Shown in pieces: positions 49,593 through 61,916 of a stretch of 64,000 nucleotides of DNA (position 1 is the first letter of the stretch; every line of letters begins with the position of its first letter). The DNA is from Epinephelus fuscoguttatus (lineage: Eukaryota > Chordata > Actinopteri > Perciformes > Serranidae). Position numbers and translations under genes: made by a program. The notes under the pieces are model-generated. The model searched no databases, was not told the DNA's origin, and worked only from the letters and a program-made list of their open reading frames with translations. The stretch is taken from the NCBI RefSeq assembly GCF_011397635.1, contig NC_064767.1, forward strand, positions 21,378,537 to 21,442,536. The letters run 5' to 3'.

Positions 49593-50147
49593 TTAAAGGA
49601 GCAGTGTGTAAGATTTAGTGGCAGAAATCAGTGTTTCTCCGGTGCTGTTTGGCTCATTGCAGTCTGACCATGAAGCACAGCACAGCACCTACTAGTGTGT
49701 GCATACTTTTTTTTGCTGCAACTTCAGATCCAGACATTTAGAAGATTTTTACTGCATGGGAGCCAAATTATTGTAAAGGTTACTTCCTCTCCAAAACAAA
49801 CAGACCAGGTGATTTAAACCGGTAAACCACTGAATAAAGCAGTTTGACACTGTTCAGCTCATCGTGAATGGGCTGCTAACTACAGTGGCCAACACAAAAA
49901 CATGAATGGCTCTATCTAGAGTCAGTGGTTTGTCCGTTCTGGGCTACTTTAGAAACATGGTGGAACAACATGGCAGACTCTGTTGACGAGGGCCTGCTCC
50001 CTATGTAGATGTAAATGGCTCATTTTAAGGTAATTAAAACACAACAATTTTTATTTCAGATGATTCTACACTGAGGAAAACATACATTATATTACATTCA
50101 ATTTCCGACAGTATATCCCCTTGAATCATACACACTGGGCCTTTTAA
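49593..50147. mobile_element. Non-autonomous DNA element with terminal inverted repeats
   Basis: Left end 'ttaaaggagcagtgtgtaag'; right end 'catacacactgggcctttta'. The right end is an inverted match (AAAGG-C-CAGTGTGTA). The left end is a word I recognise from a very frequent teleost repeat. No coding sequence. Confidence 0.75.
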
Positions 50148-50579
50148 CAAGTTTGTTTAAAAGATGTAAACCAGTTTTCATGAAATGATTTCACTCTGGT
50201 AACTGGTACACTGCAGAATGATCACTCAGTAATGATGTTACCAAACAGAACAATGTGAGCTGATTGTACAGAATCAGTTCAAACTGTGCACATAGGTGTG
50301 ATATCTAATTCCTTTTGAAACCAGGGGGCTTGTGAGTACTGATGCGGCTGGTGTGATGGATGTGTCGTCCCCAGGGGGAGTTGATGTCTTATGGCTTTAC
50401 TGTAAATGTTTACATTCCTACATGCACTGATGCTATCTGCTAATAGTTTCTGGAACAAGCCTGAAGAGTCCTCTGGGTAGGATTGTTTGCAGTGTGTGTG
50501 TGTGTGTGTATGAAAGAGAGAGAGGGAGACCAGGTCAAAGGGAAGCAGATCTGTCTTTAAACAGAGGTATTAACCATGA

Positions 50580-50940
50580 CCCTTCTCCTTCCTGAGTCCT
50601 GCCCCAGTGTCTGCCGAGGGCCAATGCATTAAGAGCTGCAAAGCATAGATTACTGCTCCATCATTTTCCCAAAGCAAAATATTTAGCGGTTGTTATAATT
50701 GTTTCTGATAGTACAATCAACAACCGGCAGAATGATTCATAAGAGGAAAGGCTCTCCCAGACTCACTTTTGCGTGAGCTCTAAATCCATTCCTATTACCC
50801 ATGGCAGTCACTGTGCCAGCGGCAGTTATCTGACAATGATATTGTTTAAATCAACAAGACCCTTCAGAGACTAATTCTGTTACAATAGGTGAATCGGAAA
50901 TGCATGTGTAATTGCTGCTCAGGAGCCCTGTGAGAACCTT
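50580..50940. promoter_or_regulatory. Candidate conserved non-coding block
   Basis: Repeat-free sequence with several homeodomain and SOX/POU-like words ('gttataattgtt', 'gataatgatattg' type, 'gtgtaattgctg'), lying 6.4 kb past the nkx3.3 stop codon. Called on appearance only. Confidence 0.25.
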
Positions 50941-51483
50941 CTATCTATAGACCTGTATCTTAAAAACAAGCCAAGCATGGATTAGGTGGGGACTGTCATT
51001 CCTGTGTTGCTCACTTTAACTCGGCCCCACCCTTAACGCATTCCTCCCAGCTGAGAAATCTACAACAAAAAGACAACAGGATATTACCCGTTTCCACTGG
51101 CATTAATAAGTACTATTTAAATCTGCCCTTTAATGTTTTGTTAAGCTGTGGAAGTCGGTGCTGATGATTGTTCGAAGAGGCAGAGGAACATGTTCTTCTG
51201 TCTGGCTCCTTTCATTCTCTCTCTCCGTCTGTGTTTTATGAGCCTATTCATGAGGAGGCACACTAATAAAGCACGACTCAAAGTGTTTACATACTTGAGC
51301 ATTACATATTTATACATGCAGTTACGCTTGAAGGCTCAGTGGACTATTGCCTGGAACAACACACAATTGCTGAGATCTGGGAATGCAGTGAAGACGTCTG
51401 ACGGTGCAAGAAACACAAGCCATCACACAATCACACAGGTTTTAAACAAATCCCAGGGCTGAACACATATATTGTATTTAGTA

Positions 51484-51511
51484 GAAAGAAAGAAAGAAAG
51501 AAAGAAAGAAA
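51484..51511. repeat. (GAAA)n microsatellite
   Basis: Seven GAAA units. Confidence 0.95.
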
Positions 51512-51927
51512 GGCAAACAGTAAAAATATGACTCAAACCGTCTGTTGCAAACATTACCAACCACACTTGCCTAGTGCCTACACAATAGTGTTTACTATGA
51601 CGTTTCAGGTGTTCTCACATTTGGTTTTACCTTCAAATAAAGTTTAAAAATAAGATTATATGGCAAAAATGTTGGCCTGATTTCTAACCTGTGTGACCTA
51701 ATTTATAACAAAATAGAGTTATCCTCAAAATGAAGATAATGGATTAGGTCCAAATAGTCACCAGAAACACCTCAGGGTTTCGTCACTCTTGTTACATTTG
51801 TCTTTGCCTTCTTCGATGTAATTGCCAGAATAAATGTTGGCAATGTTTCTGCAAACCACGGATGTGTAATTTTTATTACGTAGCGGATGTATTGAAAGTT
51901 TTGAAAGTATTGTACGTCTCTAAACAC

Positions 51928-53030
51928 TAGGGGTGGGACTCTTTGGGCACCTCACGATTCGAAAACGATTACAATTCAGGGGCTACGATTCGATTATAAA
52001 ACGATTATTGATGCATCTTTAATTTATGTATATTGATGCACTTTTTCACAACACACATTTCTTTTTGTCTCACTGAATAAGCATTCAACACTTGCAATTT
52101 TTAAAACAGTGCATTTGTAATAAGAAACAGTTGAATTCATTTCCATTATATTTTATTAAACATATAAATGGAAATGCGTGCAAACTGGAAAGTTATAACT
52201 TCATTGTATGGAACCAAATGTAACAACAGGTATCTTAAATCACAAGATAAAATGTGCAGTTAGAGTAACAAATGATTCAGTGGCGACAGACGTCCACGCA
52301 TCACATGTAACTGCGATCTACCTGCCTGCCTTCAACAGTGAGGCCATGACTTCTGTTTTGGTTTGGTTGTGGAGTGTCGGTGAAATAGCGTCGGGATGGG
52401 ATGGTGTATCTGGGCTCCAGTGTATGCAGCAGTCCTCGAAATCCCTGATTTTCCACGACGGAAGAAGGACGCAAATCCTTGGCAATAAATGCCGCGATGG
52501 CCTTCGTAATTCGCTTCGCCTTTTCCGATGAGGGTGGCAGCTTTCTAATTGCTTCCTCGATTGTTCTCTGGTCAGTAGCGCCACCAGTCGCCACAGCAAC
52601 AACAGCCTGCTGTCTCCCTGACTCCTCCGTCAGGTGGAATCATGTTTGTTGTGTTGCCAAAGTATTTTATTTTAGCACGACACAGCTTACATATAATGTG
52701 ACTCTTGTCCAGTTCGCTTCCGCCGTCAACGGTGTAGAAGGAGCTGTTGAATTAGAAGGAGCTGTTCGGATCTCACGGCGAGGTGGGTGGCGGTCAGCCA
52801 TGTTTGTTTTCCTCTGTGCGCGTGTCGGTGTGTCTGCTCTAGGTGCGCATCCCAAAGTGTCCCGGAGATGACACGTACCGCGCTTCTTACTTCCGTATTA
52901 TTTAGTACCTTCTGTATTACTCTAATTAACAGATTTAAATAATCGAAATTTGGATGTTTGTGAATCGATTCAGATTCGTCCACGTCTGAATCGCGATGCA
53001 TCTAAGATTCGGAAATTTCCTCCGCCCCTA
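51928..53030 (-). mobile_element. Internally deleted hAT transposon with 8-bp target duplication
   Basis: The ends are inverted repeats (left 'taggggtgggactct'; right 'ttcctccgcccct' followed by 'a', its near complement). Both sides are flanked by the 8-bp direct repeat 'ctaaacac' (51920-51927 and 53031-53038), the target-duplication length of hAT elements. Subterminal 'cacgattcgaaaacgatt' and 'gattcagattcgtccacg' words are also arranged symmetrically. On the minus strand a frame ending at 52301 contains RITKAIAAFIAKDLRPSSVV and ENQGFRGLLHTLEPRYTIPS, the hAT/ZBED-type transposase start. The remainder of the transposase is missing, so the element cannot move by itself. Intact ends and target duplication suggest a fairly recent insertion. 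Confidence 0.88.
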
Positions 53031-54110
53031 CTAAACACCCATTATTAGTGGCACAATTGCAGCTGGAAAAACCACAATATCTCTCTAAAAAGCACTCAGA
53101 AATGCTACCAATACCTCGATATAAACACCCAGTTTTGGTGGCACAATTGCTGCTGGAAATGCCAAGATGACTTCCTAAAAAAGCACCCAAAAATGCTGCT
53201 AATGTTATGCTACAAAACACTCAGTTTTGATGGCACTGTTGCTGCTGGAATTGCTGCCAATGTCACCTTAAAAACATCTAGAAGTGCCGCTGATGGCTTG
53301 CTAAAAAAACAAACAGTTATGGTTGGACAATCACCAATAGAAATGTCACCGATTTCCCGTTATAAAACATCCAAAAATGCCTCTGATGTCTTGCTAAAAA
53401 CACCCATTTTGGTGGCACAATTGCTGCTAGAAATGCCACAATGACTTGCTCAAAAGCACCCAGAAGTGCTGCTGGTGTTATGCTACAGAACACTCAGTTT
53501 TAGTTGCACTGTTGCTGCTGGAAATGCTGCCAATGTCACCTTAAAAAACATATAGAAATGCCGCTGATGGCTTGCTAAAAAAACAGTTATGGTGGCACAA
53601 TCATCACTGGATATATCACGGATTTCTCGTTACAAAACATCCAGAAATGTTGCCAGTGTCTCGCTAAAAACGCCCACTTGTGGTGGCATAATTGCTGCTT
53701 GAAATGCCACAATGTCTTGCTAAAAGCAGCTAGAAATGCTGCTGATGCTCAGTTTTGCTGGCACAATTTCTGCTGGAAATGCTACTAATGTCACCTTAAT
53801 AAACACTGAGAAACGATGCTGATGTCTCTCCAAAAACACCCATTTACAGTGGCACAATTGCAACTGGTAATGCCACCGATTACTCTTTACGAAACACCCC
53901 AAAATGTCACTGATGTCTTGCTAAAAAAAACATCTTTTTTTGGCTGCAAAATTTCAGCTGGAAATGCTGCGATATCTCACTAAAAAACACCCATTTTGGT
54001 GGCACAAGTGCCGCTAGAAAAGAGGCTGGTGTCTCAGTTTTGATGGAGCAATCACCGCTGGAAATACCACCAATGTCTTGCTGGAAATAACTCCGTTTAG
54101 GTGGTAATTA
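53031..54110. repeat. Degenerate minisatellite, about 91-bp monomer, trimeric higher-order unit
   Basis: The word 'tggcac' or a close variant recurs at 53049, 53139, 53231, 53323, 53413, 53504, 53593, 53683, 53759, 53850 and 53941, mostly 89-92 bp apart. Monomers fall in three types: a ('ggtggcacaattgctgctgg'), b ('tggcactgttgctgctgg' with 'ctgccaatgtcacc') and c ('caccgatttc' or similar with 'gttataaaacatcc'). They repeat in the order a-b-c with a period of about 272 bp. The right end decays into shorter spacings (58 and 44 bp). Confidence 0.88.
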
Positions 54111-56752
54111 CCTGGATGTGTTGTTAAAACAACCACTTAATCATCTGTTGGGCCGTAACAATAGTCTGCAATGGTCTGCTGCACACCATCCACCATCCCC
54201 TCCACCTCCTGATGACAGTCAGCTCATATACATGTAATCAGAATTGCTTGATATGATACGTATGAAATGTACAAATGTGACGTACATGTGGTTTGCAGAA
54301 ATGTACAACCCCAACATTTTCTTTCCGTTACTGGACTGGCCTTACTTGTTCTCTGTGGAAATTTACATGAGTATCACATCACTGTGTGCAGGAAAAGAAA
54401 AAAATTCTTATCTGGTCACGGTTGGCAGCAATGACTAAAGCAACCATTCACCAGCACAATGCGACTAATCAGAGCACATAGAAAATGGCATACCTCAGAG
54501 CCACGATGCAATACTTTTTTCTGCTGCATAGTCTTAGTTGTCTGAGCCTTGAATAGCAACACCCTAAATAAGTGAAAATAATTAGACTTGATGGTGCCCT
54601 GGTGATTTCCAGTCGGAAACTCAAAAGGAGTGTGTTGTGTATCATTCCTCCCCCACAGAAACCTATTGTGTCAACCACTTAGGATCACTTGAAGTGGTGT
54701 TTTGATATAAGAGATAAATGAGGTTTGGGCTGGTGCCAGCATGTGGCACAAGGTGATCCGCCCTGCCAAAGCAGTTTGTCATGGAAAAGGGAAGTTGAAG
54801 TACCTATTTTACATCACAGATCTTTAATGTCTTTAATGTTGCAGTATTGTAACAACATTATTAGCTAGGCTTACATGGACATGATGCTACTTGATGTCAG
54901 CAAATGCTTGCAGACATTTTGTACATGAGCACACAGTTTACCCTGTAGTGCCAAAGCGATATCACTGAACACAAATATATCTACTTTTTCCCCTTAATGT
55001 CTTTTATCTGTTTATCTGTAGTACACCAGACAAGGCAGACTGTGTGTTCTGTGTGCCCTCCTCACCAGCTTGTCGGCTCTATTTATGCCACACTGTTTTG
55101 GCGGTCAAGTACCAGCAGCATACTGCCAAAGTACGCGTCAGCTCAATTAAGAATTATGGGTTTTATTTCCTATGAAGTGTGGCCATTGTGTAGATATCTT
55201 TGGGGTGAGTGTCTCTTCTCAGTAAGACATGATTAATGTGAGCTGTCTTGTGCAGCCCGGCTCGATGGTGCAACATCTTCACGGTCTATTGACCCTCTCT
55301 GACTCATGCAGCACACAGTAGAGACGTAGGCCTACGCAGGACCCTTCACACACATACAAAACAATCCCTTTTAAAAAGCGACATTGAATATATTTTCCCT
55401 CTAAAAACCATCCTGTTAAGCTGGTAAAATTTAGCAGTTTTGTATAATTCTGAAACCAATACATCAAATTAGCTGTTGTCTGCATTTTGAAGCATACAGT
55501 GAGTTATATTTTCATGCTGACACACAGACACACTCTCTATAAAGAGTGTGTTCTTGCAGGTGTTACGTTGAGTTTCATCATCAATAAAGATGTCCCATAA
55601 AAAAAATAAAATACCTACTAAACATGTCAGAGCCGCGGCCATGCGTCTCACATGTCAAGATAAGCTGCTTTCTCTTGTTAGGTTTGTATAAATTCAGGAT
55701 TCCTTTCTGCTGTGTCTGGTCACTTATTATGGACTGTTGCTGGCAGTCATCGAGGAGGCAAAGAAAGCGGACTATAGATCATCCTATGGGCCAGTCAGGA
55801 GCCACTGCTGTGGAGCGTGTCACTGATTTAATATATTTACATTCATATATTTTATAAATAATTTGTAAATGATTTGTAAAGCAGCTGCATTCTTTCAGAC
55901 CCACTGTACTTAGTTCACGTATTTGTATAAACGGACCAATTGAAAGCATAATTTTTAAGTGTACTTAATTGTAGGATATCATCTATTACCCACTAAACGC
56001 CACTGTTAAACTGTGACTGTCCTGCTCACTCCAGGCAGGCAGTCCAAAAATGCATCTGAGGCTCTTTGGCTGTAGTTAAATCCTTTATTAATACATGGAT
56101 GAACCAACACGTTTTAAATTGAGAGTCTCGAAATGCAGTGGGACTTTTACGCTGAGTGAACTGGCCAGGCGTAGTTTTTAATCTTTACTTGAAGAGCACC
56201 TGATTTTTTTACACTCACTACACAGACTTACCCCAGTGCAGCACTCCCTATTTTTTCCTCATAAACTATTTTTTTGTATTTTCTCAGTACTGAGATATTC
56301 AGGGACTTGAATATTAAATTTTTAAAATTACAACACCCTCCTCAGCATTGTTAATATTTAATTTGGAATCTTCCATTGACTGCAAAAAAAAAAAAAAAAA
56401 CAACTGAAATACCCTCTCAAAATATAGCACAGTAATTAAGAAAGCAAACCCTATGGGATATTAATTTTCACAAATTAGAAAGCTGGATGTAGAGAACTTT
56501 TTGTGAAAATACCATTTAGTGTGATGAGAAAAATAAATCTCTGAAACACCAACAGAATTGTTTTCTGCATATAGCAGAACACACCTTTATGACCCACTGT
56601 GCACACTATAAACAATTTACAACTGTTTGGTTTGGATTTTTAAAGGAATCAAACACACAAACAAAAAAGAAAACTATCCTGCAGGGGAGTGCTGAAATTT
56701 TTAAAAAAGAAATTGGGTTGCTAATAAAATAAACAATCTTTTCCCTAGTTAT
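54111..56752. other. Intergenic, nothing firmly recognised
   Basis: Mixed AT-rich sequence without a convincing exon, RNA gene or named repeat. A 19-bp A-tract lies near 56384-56402. Part of the right end may belong to the 3'UTR of nkx3.3, which is transcribed leftward. Confidence 0.4.
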
Positions 56753-56810
56753 GGGGAAGATGGTCGGACATAACATGGCAAATGTCATGTTATGTCCGAC
56801 CGTCTTCCCC
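56753..56810. repeat. Near-perfect 25-bp inverted repeat (hairpin) downstream of nkx3.3
   Basis: Arms 56753-56777 and 56786-56810 are complementary at 24 of 25 positions with an 8-base loop (gcaaatgt). Read as plus-strand RNA, the one difference is a G-U pair; on the minus strand, the sense of nkx3.3, it is a C-A mismatch. It lies 570 bp past the nkx3.3 stop, possibly within its 3'UTR. Confidence 0.9.
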
Positions 56811-57379
56811 TCAGCAAAAAGACAGAAAAAAACATAACTCACCACATTTTTTGACTCCCTTCAGAATTTGTGTACAGTCCCTTAGCAAATTTGTCTTGAA
56901 AATAAGATTGTGAAAAAGCAGTAGTCAACATTATTTAGCCTTTAAATTATTTTTTTTCTTATAAATCTTTACAGAATAATAACCACACTCAAATCTGTCT
57001 TAAATTTGAAACTTTTTTTCCACACAATAATAATCTGAGCAACTGACAGTCTTAAAAGAGCTTTGCAAAGTCTCCAATGTGCCCACACTAATCTTCACTG
57101 CAGGCTAACAGTATTTTAATTTCCTTGATTATAACAATTTACAGAGTATCTCTAAATTTACCTTGTCATGGTGAGAGGCATTTGCCTTCTACGAACCCTA
57201 AATCGGTGGCCAAAATACCAAACTGGCTTCTAGTTATAAGAAAAACAATAACCCTAATATAAAACAAACAAAACCTGCACAGTCTCAGTCAGTTTGACAG
57301 GACAGGGTGATCCACTGCAGGAAGCTGCCAACACCTTGAGTTAGAAGAGACACATGTCCAAGTCTTGTAATAGAGGGCT
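56811..57379 (-). other. Likely nkx3.3 3'UTR
   Basis: AT-rich non-coding sequence immediately after the nkx3.3 stop codon. No sharp poly(A) signal could be selected, so its extent is unknown. Confidence 0.4.
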
Positions 57380-58917
57380 TCAGAGCATCCCTCCACAGGA
57401 CATGCTGCTCAGGCTCCACGGCTGGCAGTAGTAGTGCAGGTAGGGGTGGTACTGACAGGCCTGTTGGTACAGTGGCACAGTCATTGGGATGTGTACTCCA
57501 TTCCCCTGATGGTACTGCTTCTGATTGTCCCTCACCAGCACCTTTACCGCTACTTTCTTTGGCGAGCCGCGCGCCGCCAGCTCGGCCGCCATCTGCCGCC
57601 GTTTGGTTTTATATCTCCGGTTCTGGAACCAGATTTTCACCTGGGTCTCTGTGAGTTTCAGAGCTTCCGCCAGATCGGCCCTTTCAGGTCCTGAGAGGTA
57701 ACGCTGCGTGTTGAAGCGGCGCTCGAGCTCGTAGACCTGCGCGTGAGAGAAGGCCGCTCTGGAGCGCCTCTTCGTGCCGGGCCTGCACTGCTGCTCATCG
57801 GAGGAGCAGCTGACAGTCTCCCCGCTGGGGTGACAGCTCTCCTCATCTGCCTCAGTCAGCTCTGTGTGCCGTTGGTTCCGCTCCATACAGCCTGGGTGCT
57901 GCTCTGCAGGACAAACCACAGAAATGTGTGACGACAATAAGTGTGTGTTGTTTATCAAGGTGGTGACTGAGAGGTGACATCAACAAGGTGCAGATGTTGG
58001 TCAGTATGAGGCTTTCCTCTGTCTCCTATCACTTTCACACAGTCAGAAAGTCACAAGATACAATGGAATAAATAAGGCGAACATTTTACATAGCACAAAC
58101 TCCCGGATTCTACAACACAGCCTTTTGGTGTCATGCTTTAATTTTCCAATACTGTCCTTTCTAAGACAACAAAATGTCGGGGCAAAAACTTCATCACTGT
58201 GGAGCTATTAAATTGCATTTAAATTGCATTGCTGGCCCTCAGTGTCACTGACGCAGATCCCTCTGAGGCAAATCGCTTTTATAGAGATCTTTGGATTTAT
58301 TTACAGAAATTGTCATTTTATTTGGAAACAAATATGATAAATGTAGTCACAAAATGAAAATATCCCATCATGTAATTTGATTGTTGTGAGTCACACCAAT
58401 GTTTTATCTCAAAAAGATGAGACTGAGGTGAGACAAATCCACCCTGTTTACAAAGATTTTATTTCTTTTTCCTTCTTAAATTGCGTGACTTTATCTCTTA
58501 TTTCAAGATGCCTATTTGCGCAAATGAAATTTAAATGCAGGGAACAAGCCAAATTGTCAATCTAATGTCATATGTCTCTGCGTAAAACTACAGAGTCTTT
58601 ACATTTCCTTACAGAGGACTAGAATAAAGCTGCTCACCTTCCCTGAGCTCAGTTTGCTCTCTTGTGGCCTCCTCGATGTACGCATCAGATCGGGGGTTCC
58701 CAACAGACACACAGAGATCAGCAGGAAGTCTCTCCGAGTGGATGCAGTTCTCATCCGCCTCGTGATGAGACCGATCAGGGATTCTCGTGTCATGCCCGGT
58801 GCACATGTTGCGCCTCTGTGCGCAGAGCTCGCCTGTCCTCCTGGTACCGGGCTTTTCCCGGGCATCACGTCCGGTGAGGATGTCTTTGATGGAGAAAGGC
58901 GAAAAACTCAAAGTCAT
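57380..58917 (-). CDS. nkx3.3: nkx3.3: NK3-class homeobox transcription factor
   Basis: Two exons: 58917-58638 and 57903-57380 (804 nt, 267 residues), joined at phase 1 so that GAA G/AG gives ...REEQHPGC. Exon 1 opens [16 protein letters not shown], containing the TN/eh1-type motif (F-S-I-K-D-I-L) by which NK factors recruit Groucho/TLE corepressors. Exon 2 holds the homeodomain, beginning [20 protein letters not shown], with [19 protein letters not shown] and the recognition helix [16 protein letters not shown] (Tyr at homeodomain position 54, the NK hallmark). A NK-specific-domain-like [11 protein letters not shown] follows. [16 protein letters not shown] and KTKRRQ mark the NK3 group. nkx3.3 is preferred over nkx3.1/nkx3.2 because of its neighbours nkx2.3 and slc25a28. 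NK3 genes act in visceral and pharyngeal mesoderm and skeleton. Confidence 0.93.
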
Positions 58918-60919
58918 GGTTAATGTAAGAGCACGGATCTGTCCTCACGCGCGCATGCGATCTATTTGGAGGCATGAAGAGATCAGCCACTCGAAAGCAG
59001 AAGTCCTCACTGATTCGATCTTTTCCCCGCTGTCTTTAATTGCTTTAATTTAATTTAATTGTGGTGATCTAAGTCCGCTCTGCTAATGAACAGCCTACAT
59101 CAGGAGCTGTCAAGTGTTTAACAACATTCTCAGCAGCAGCTCCAGTTAACCTTTGATAGGCTGTTTAGTGTGACTGGTCCCTCCTCTGCACCGCCCAGCT
59201 CCATGCTGCGCTCTGCGCTCTTAACTTGAGGACGGCGGACACTGATTTTGTAAACTATTTCACTTTGGTGAGCTTCATATGGCTAAAATTGTCGAAGCAT
59301 TTTAAAGCATGAAGGCAAGGAGAGTGATTGGACTCTCTTGGACATTTCAATCAGTCATTTTGGACAGGAGTTAGCGACTCAGAGTGGATGTTGTGAACTA
59401 CTCCTGCTAAATGGAGCTGTTCCAGCCACAGTGTGTTTACAAAATATGAATTATATGAAATTGTAGTAAGAAATTATGATGCGTAAAGTTCGCTGAGCGT
59501 GCGTAAAACGCAGCTCTGCGCAGTGATTCGTATATTTAAACGTGGTTTAAAATAGTTTCAAAATGCTGCAGCCTTTCTTTACATATAAAGTACTATTATA
59601 ATTATACAACTTTGATTTGATTTTAGCTTCCACTTATTCTACCGTGCTGTGACAGGACCATTCCCAAATTAAATGGCAAAAAGTGCTTCAATCCATTATT
59701 TAATTTTGACAGAATTTAACATATCAGTCTTCAGAATTGTGAATTTTACAAATTGTTTTATGCGTAAAATTATGAATAATTTGGATTCTTATCGTTTTTA
59801 CGTTTTTTATAGTGCCTGAGCTTTTGGAGGTCATGATGTCCTTAAACCATAATGTTTGTAAACAAAACTAGTAACTGAAATGTCACAAAATAACTGCGAC
59901 TGATCACAGAGTAGATAGAATGATTTCGAGTGAACAGCCTTCCAGCCTTGTAGCTCAAACAGGTGAGTAGCGCCGCCGTGTGGTCATGATGCATGGTGTC
60001 CAAAGCAGCGCGTAAAAGGAAAAGATGGCAACCACACACACCTCTCTCTCTCTCCCCCCTCACACACACGCGCGCGTTACACAATCAGCAGGCCTGCCCT
60101 TCATTTAGGAGATGCGATGACAGATGCAGTGATCTGCCTCCTCCCGTGTTGTTTTGTTTTCTTCCTCTGACTAAACAGAGAAATCTATCTGTTTGCCACA
60201 GAGCGCAAATCAGCTCCAGGGTGTCACAACATGTCCGGATGGGAAACTTTGAAGTTGTGGCACGCCAATACTTAACATGTGTTCAAACCACGAGATGTCG
60301 TCACCACAACAACAGAATGTAACATTTTGATTCAACAAAACGTGGGAAATTACTTGGAAGTATGTTTGCCATAATAAATGGTGTTGATTATTATCTGAGT
60401 TAAATCACTGACTCACTCAGCAACGTCCAAATTCACTTTGCGCAAACACTGCCTGTGCGTCCAATGAATTTAGACAGAGCGCAATGACTGAAAATATATT
60501 ATGTGCTTTGGATCGTGTGAGAAAGAGTCGCCTTTCTGTTACACACAAAAGAAAAATATTAAATGTGTGCTTGTGATGCATCAACTGGTTTCCACAGTGA
60601 AATCAGTTTTATTTACAGAGCAAAACTACAGGTTTGTCTTGGAGATTTTTATCTGTACAACAGGCACATCCTCTGTCTTTAGGCTACTCCAGGCTCAGTT
60701 TGAATTTGACCATTAATCTAAATAAAACTGCATGTTTTCTAACGTTATAGTATACCAGATAAAACTGAGATAAATTGGCTGTAGTCCTGATAAACGCTTC
60801 CTTCACCATCCGATGCCATGCTTGGACAGCACTTGGAGGTCCACAGCCTTTACTCCAGCTTCTCCACACATTCTTTTCCCTTCTCTATATTTGGGCCCTG
60901 CTTCCTTTGTGAGCTCCTT
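58918..60919. other. Region upstream of nkx3.3
   Basis: Promoter side of nkx3.3. GC-richer sequence at 59150-59230 ('gcaccgcccagctcc') may be a distal promoter or CpG-rich element. A (CT)n/(AC)n-(GC)n patch lies at 60040-60078. No other gene seen. Confidence 0.4.
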
Positions 60920-61255
60920 GAGTGGTTGCCATTGGAGACTTTGTTTTGGGAAACTCCACGCCTAGCGCGGCGATGATCCGAGCTGCTATCTTTGGAAAGC
61001 GCGAGATAGCGATCGCAGCAGCCTGTCAGAGCAGCCGTGACCAGGCCGCGTCCTCAGGCATCGCCGTCCTGTCGCCAGCTCTATTTACACTAGTGACTGT
61101 GCAGCACTTAGAGCTGACACCAGGTATGTCCTACCGGCAGTGCGGTAGCCAGGGGAAGTGGCCAGTGAGGCTATCAGAGGAGACAAACACTCTGTTTACG
61201 TTGCCATTCATCTCCATTAATAGTGTCTGCGTAGTGGTCGAGCATGGCTGAGAGA
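60920..61255. promoter_or_regulatory. Candidate conserved regulatory block between nkx3.3 and nkx2.3
   Basis: A GC-balanced, CpG-containing, repeat-free block ('cgcgagatagcgatcgcagc', 'caggccgcgtcctcaggcat', then 'cattcatctccattaatagt') that is clearly different from the AT-rich DNA on both sides. It lies midway between two co-oriented NK homeobox genes. It contains an open frame but without recognisable protein features, and I favour a regulatory element. Confidence 0.4.
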
Positions 61256-61875
61256 TGGAGGTGTCTGTCCATCATCTCCAATTAACGGCGAGTGTGTATG
61301 AGTGAAATGTGGGTAACTATTATATGAATATAATTAAATATAGTCATTATAAAATTATTTGTCGGCTATTAAACCTATGATTATTATTTGGAGTATAATA
61401 AAATATATTTAGCTTTTTTTTTTTTTTCTTAAAAAAAAAACGGGGGTGTTTTATCTTCCAGTGTCATGAACAAAGAAGAGAATTTTTTCAACAATATTTA
61501 TCATGTCTGTGAGTTTCTTCTCTCTGTGGGTCCTGAGGATGCCGGCTGTCTGGTTAATGTCCATCTCTGAATCCTGACCGGACATCAGCTCGCCTCTAAA
61601 TTCTCTCTGTTTCTGGTTCTTGTCTCAGACCAAAGTCTACCACAGGCTTTCTCACAGGAAAAAAAATAGCTTGCTTGGCTTGAGAAGCGACTTGAGATGA
61701 TGAGAAATTATAGAATGTGCTTACAGAATAAACTCAACTCGACATTAATGTATTTGTTTCCCATAGAAATGCATATGAATGTTCAGACATGTGCCTCCAA
61801 ACAAGACTGGAAACGTGCTATTGAGACTAAAAACCTACGTTTTTTGTTTGTTTTTTTTACATAAATTTGTACTGT

Positions 61876-61916
<41 letters not shown>

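Noticed and set aside
53002-53444. Open frames in the 53-54 kb array as a repeat protein
   Set aside because: Frames are short, broken between monomers and the 91-bp period is not a multiple of three, so no continuous repeat protein is possible.
61000-61250. 109-residue plus-strand frame near 60922-61251 as a gene
   Set aside because: No domain, start context or splice partner; a regulatory block explains the composition better.
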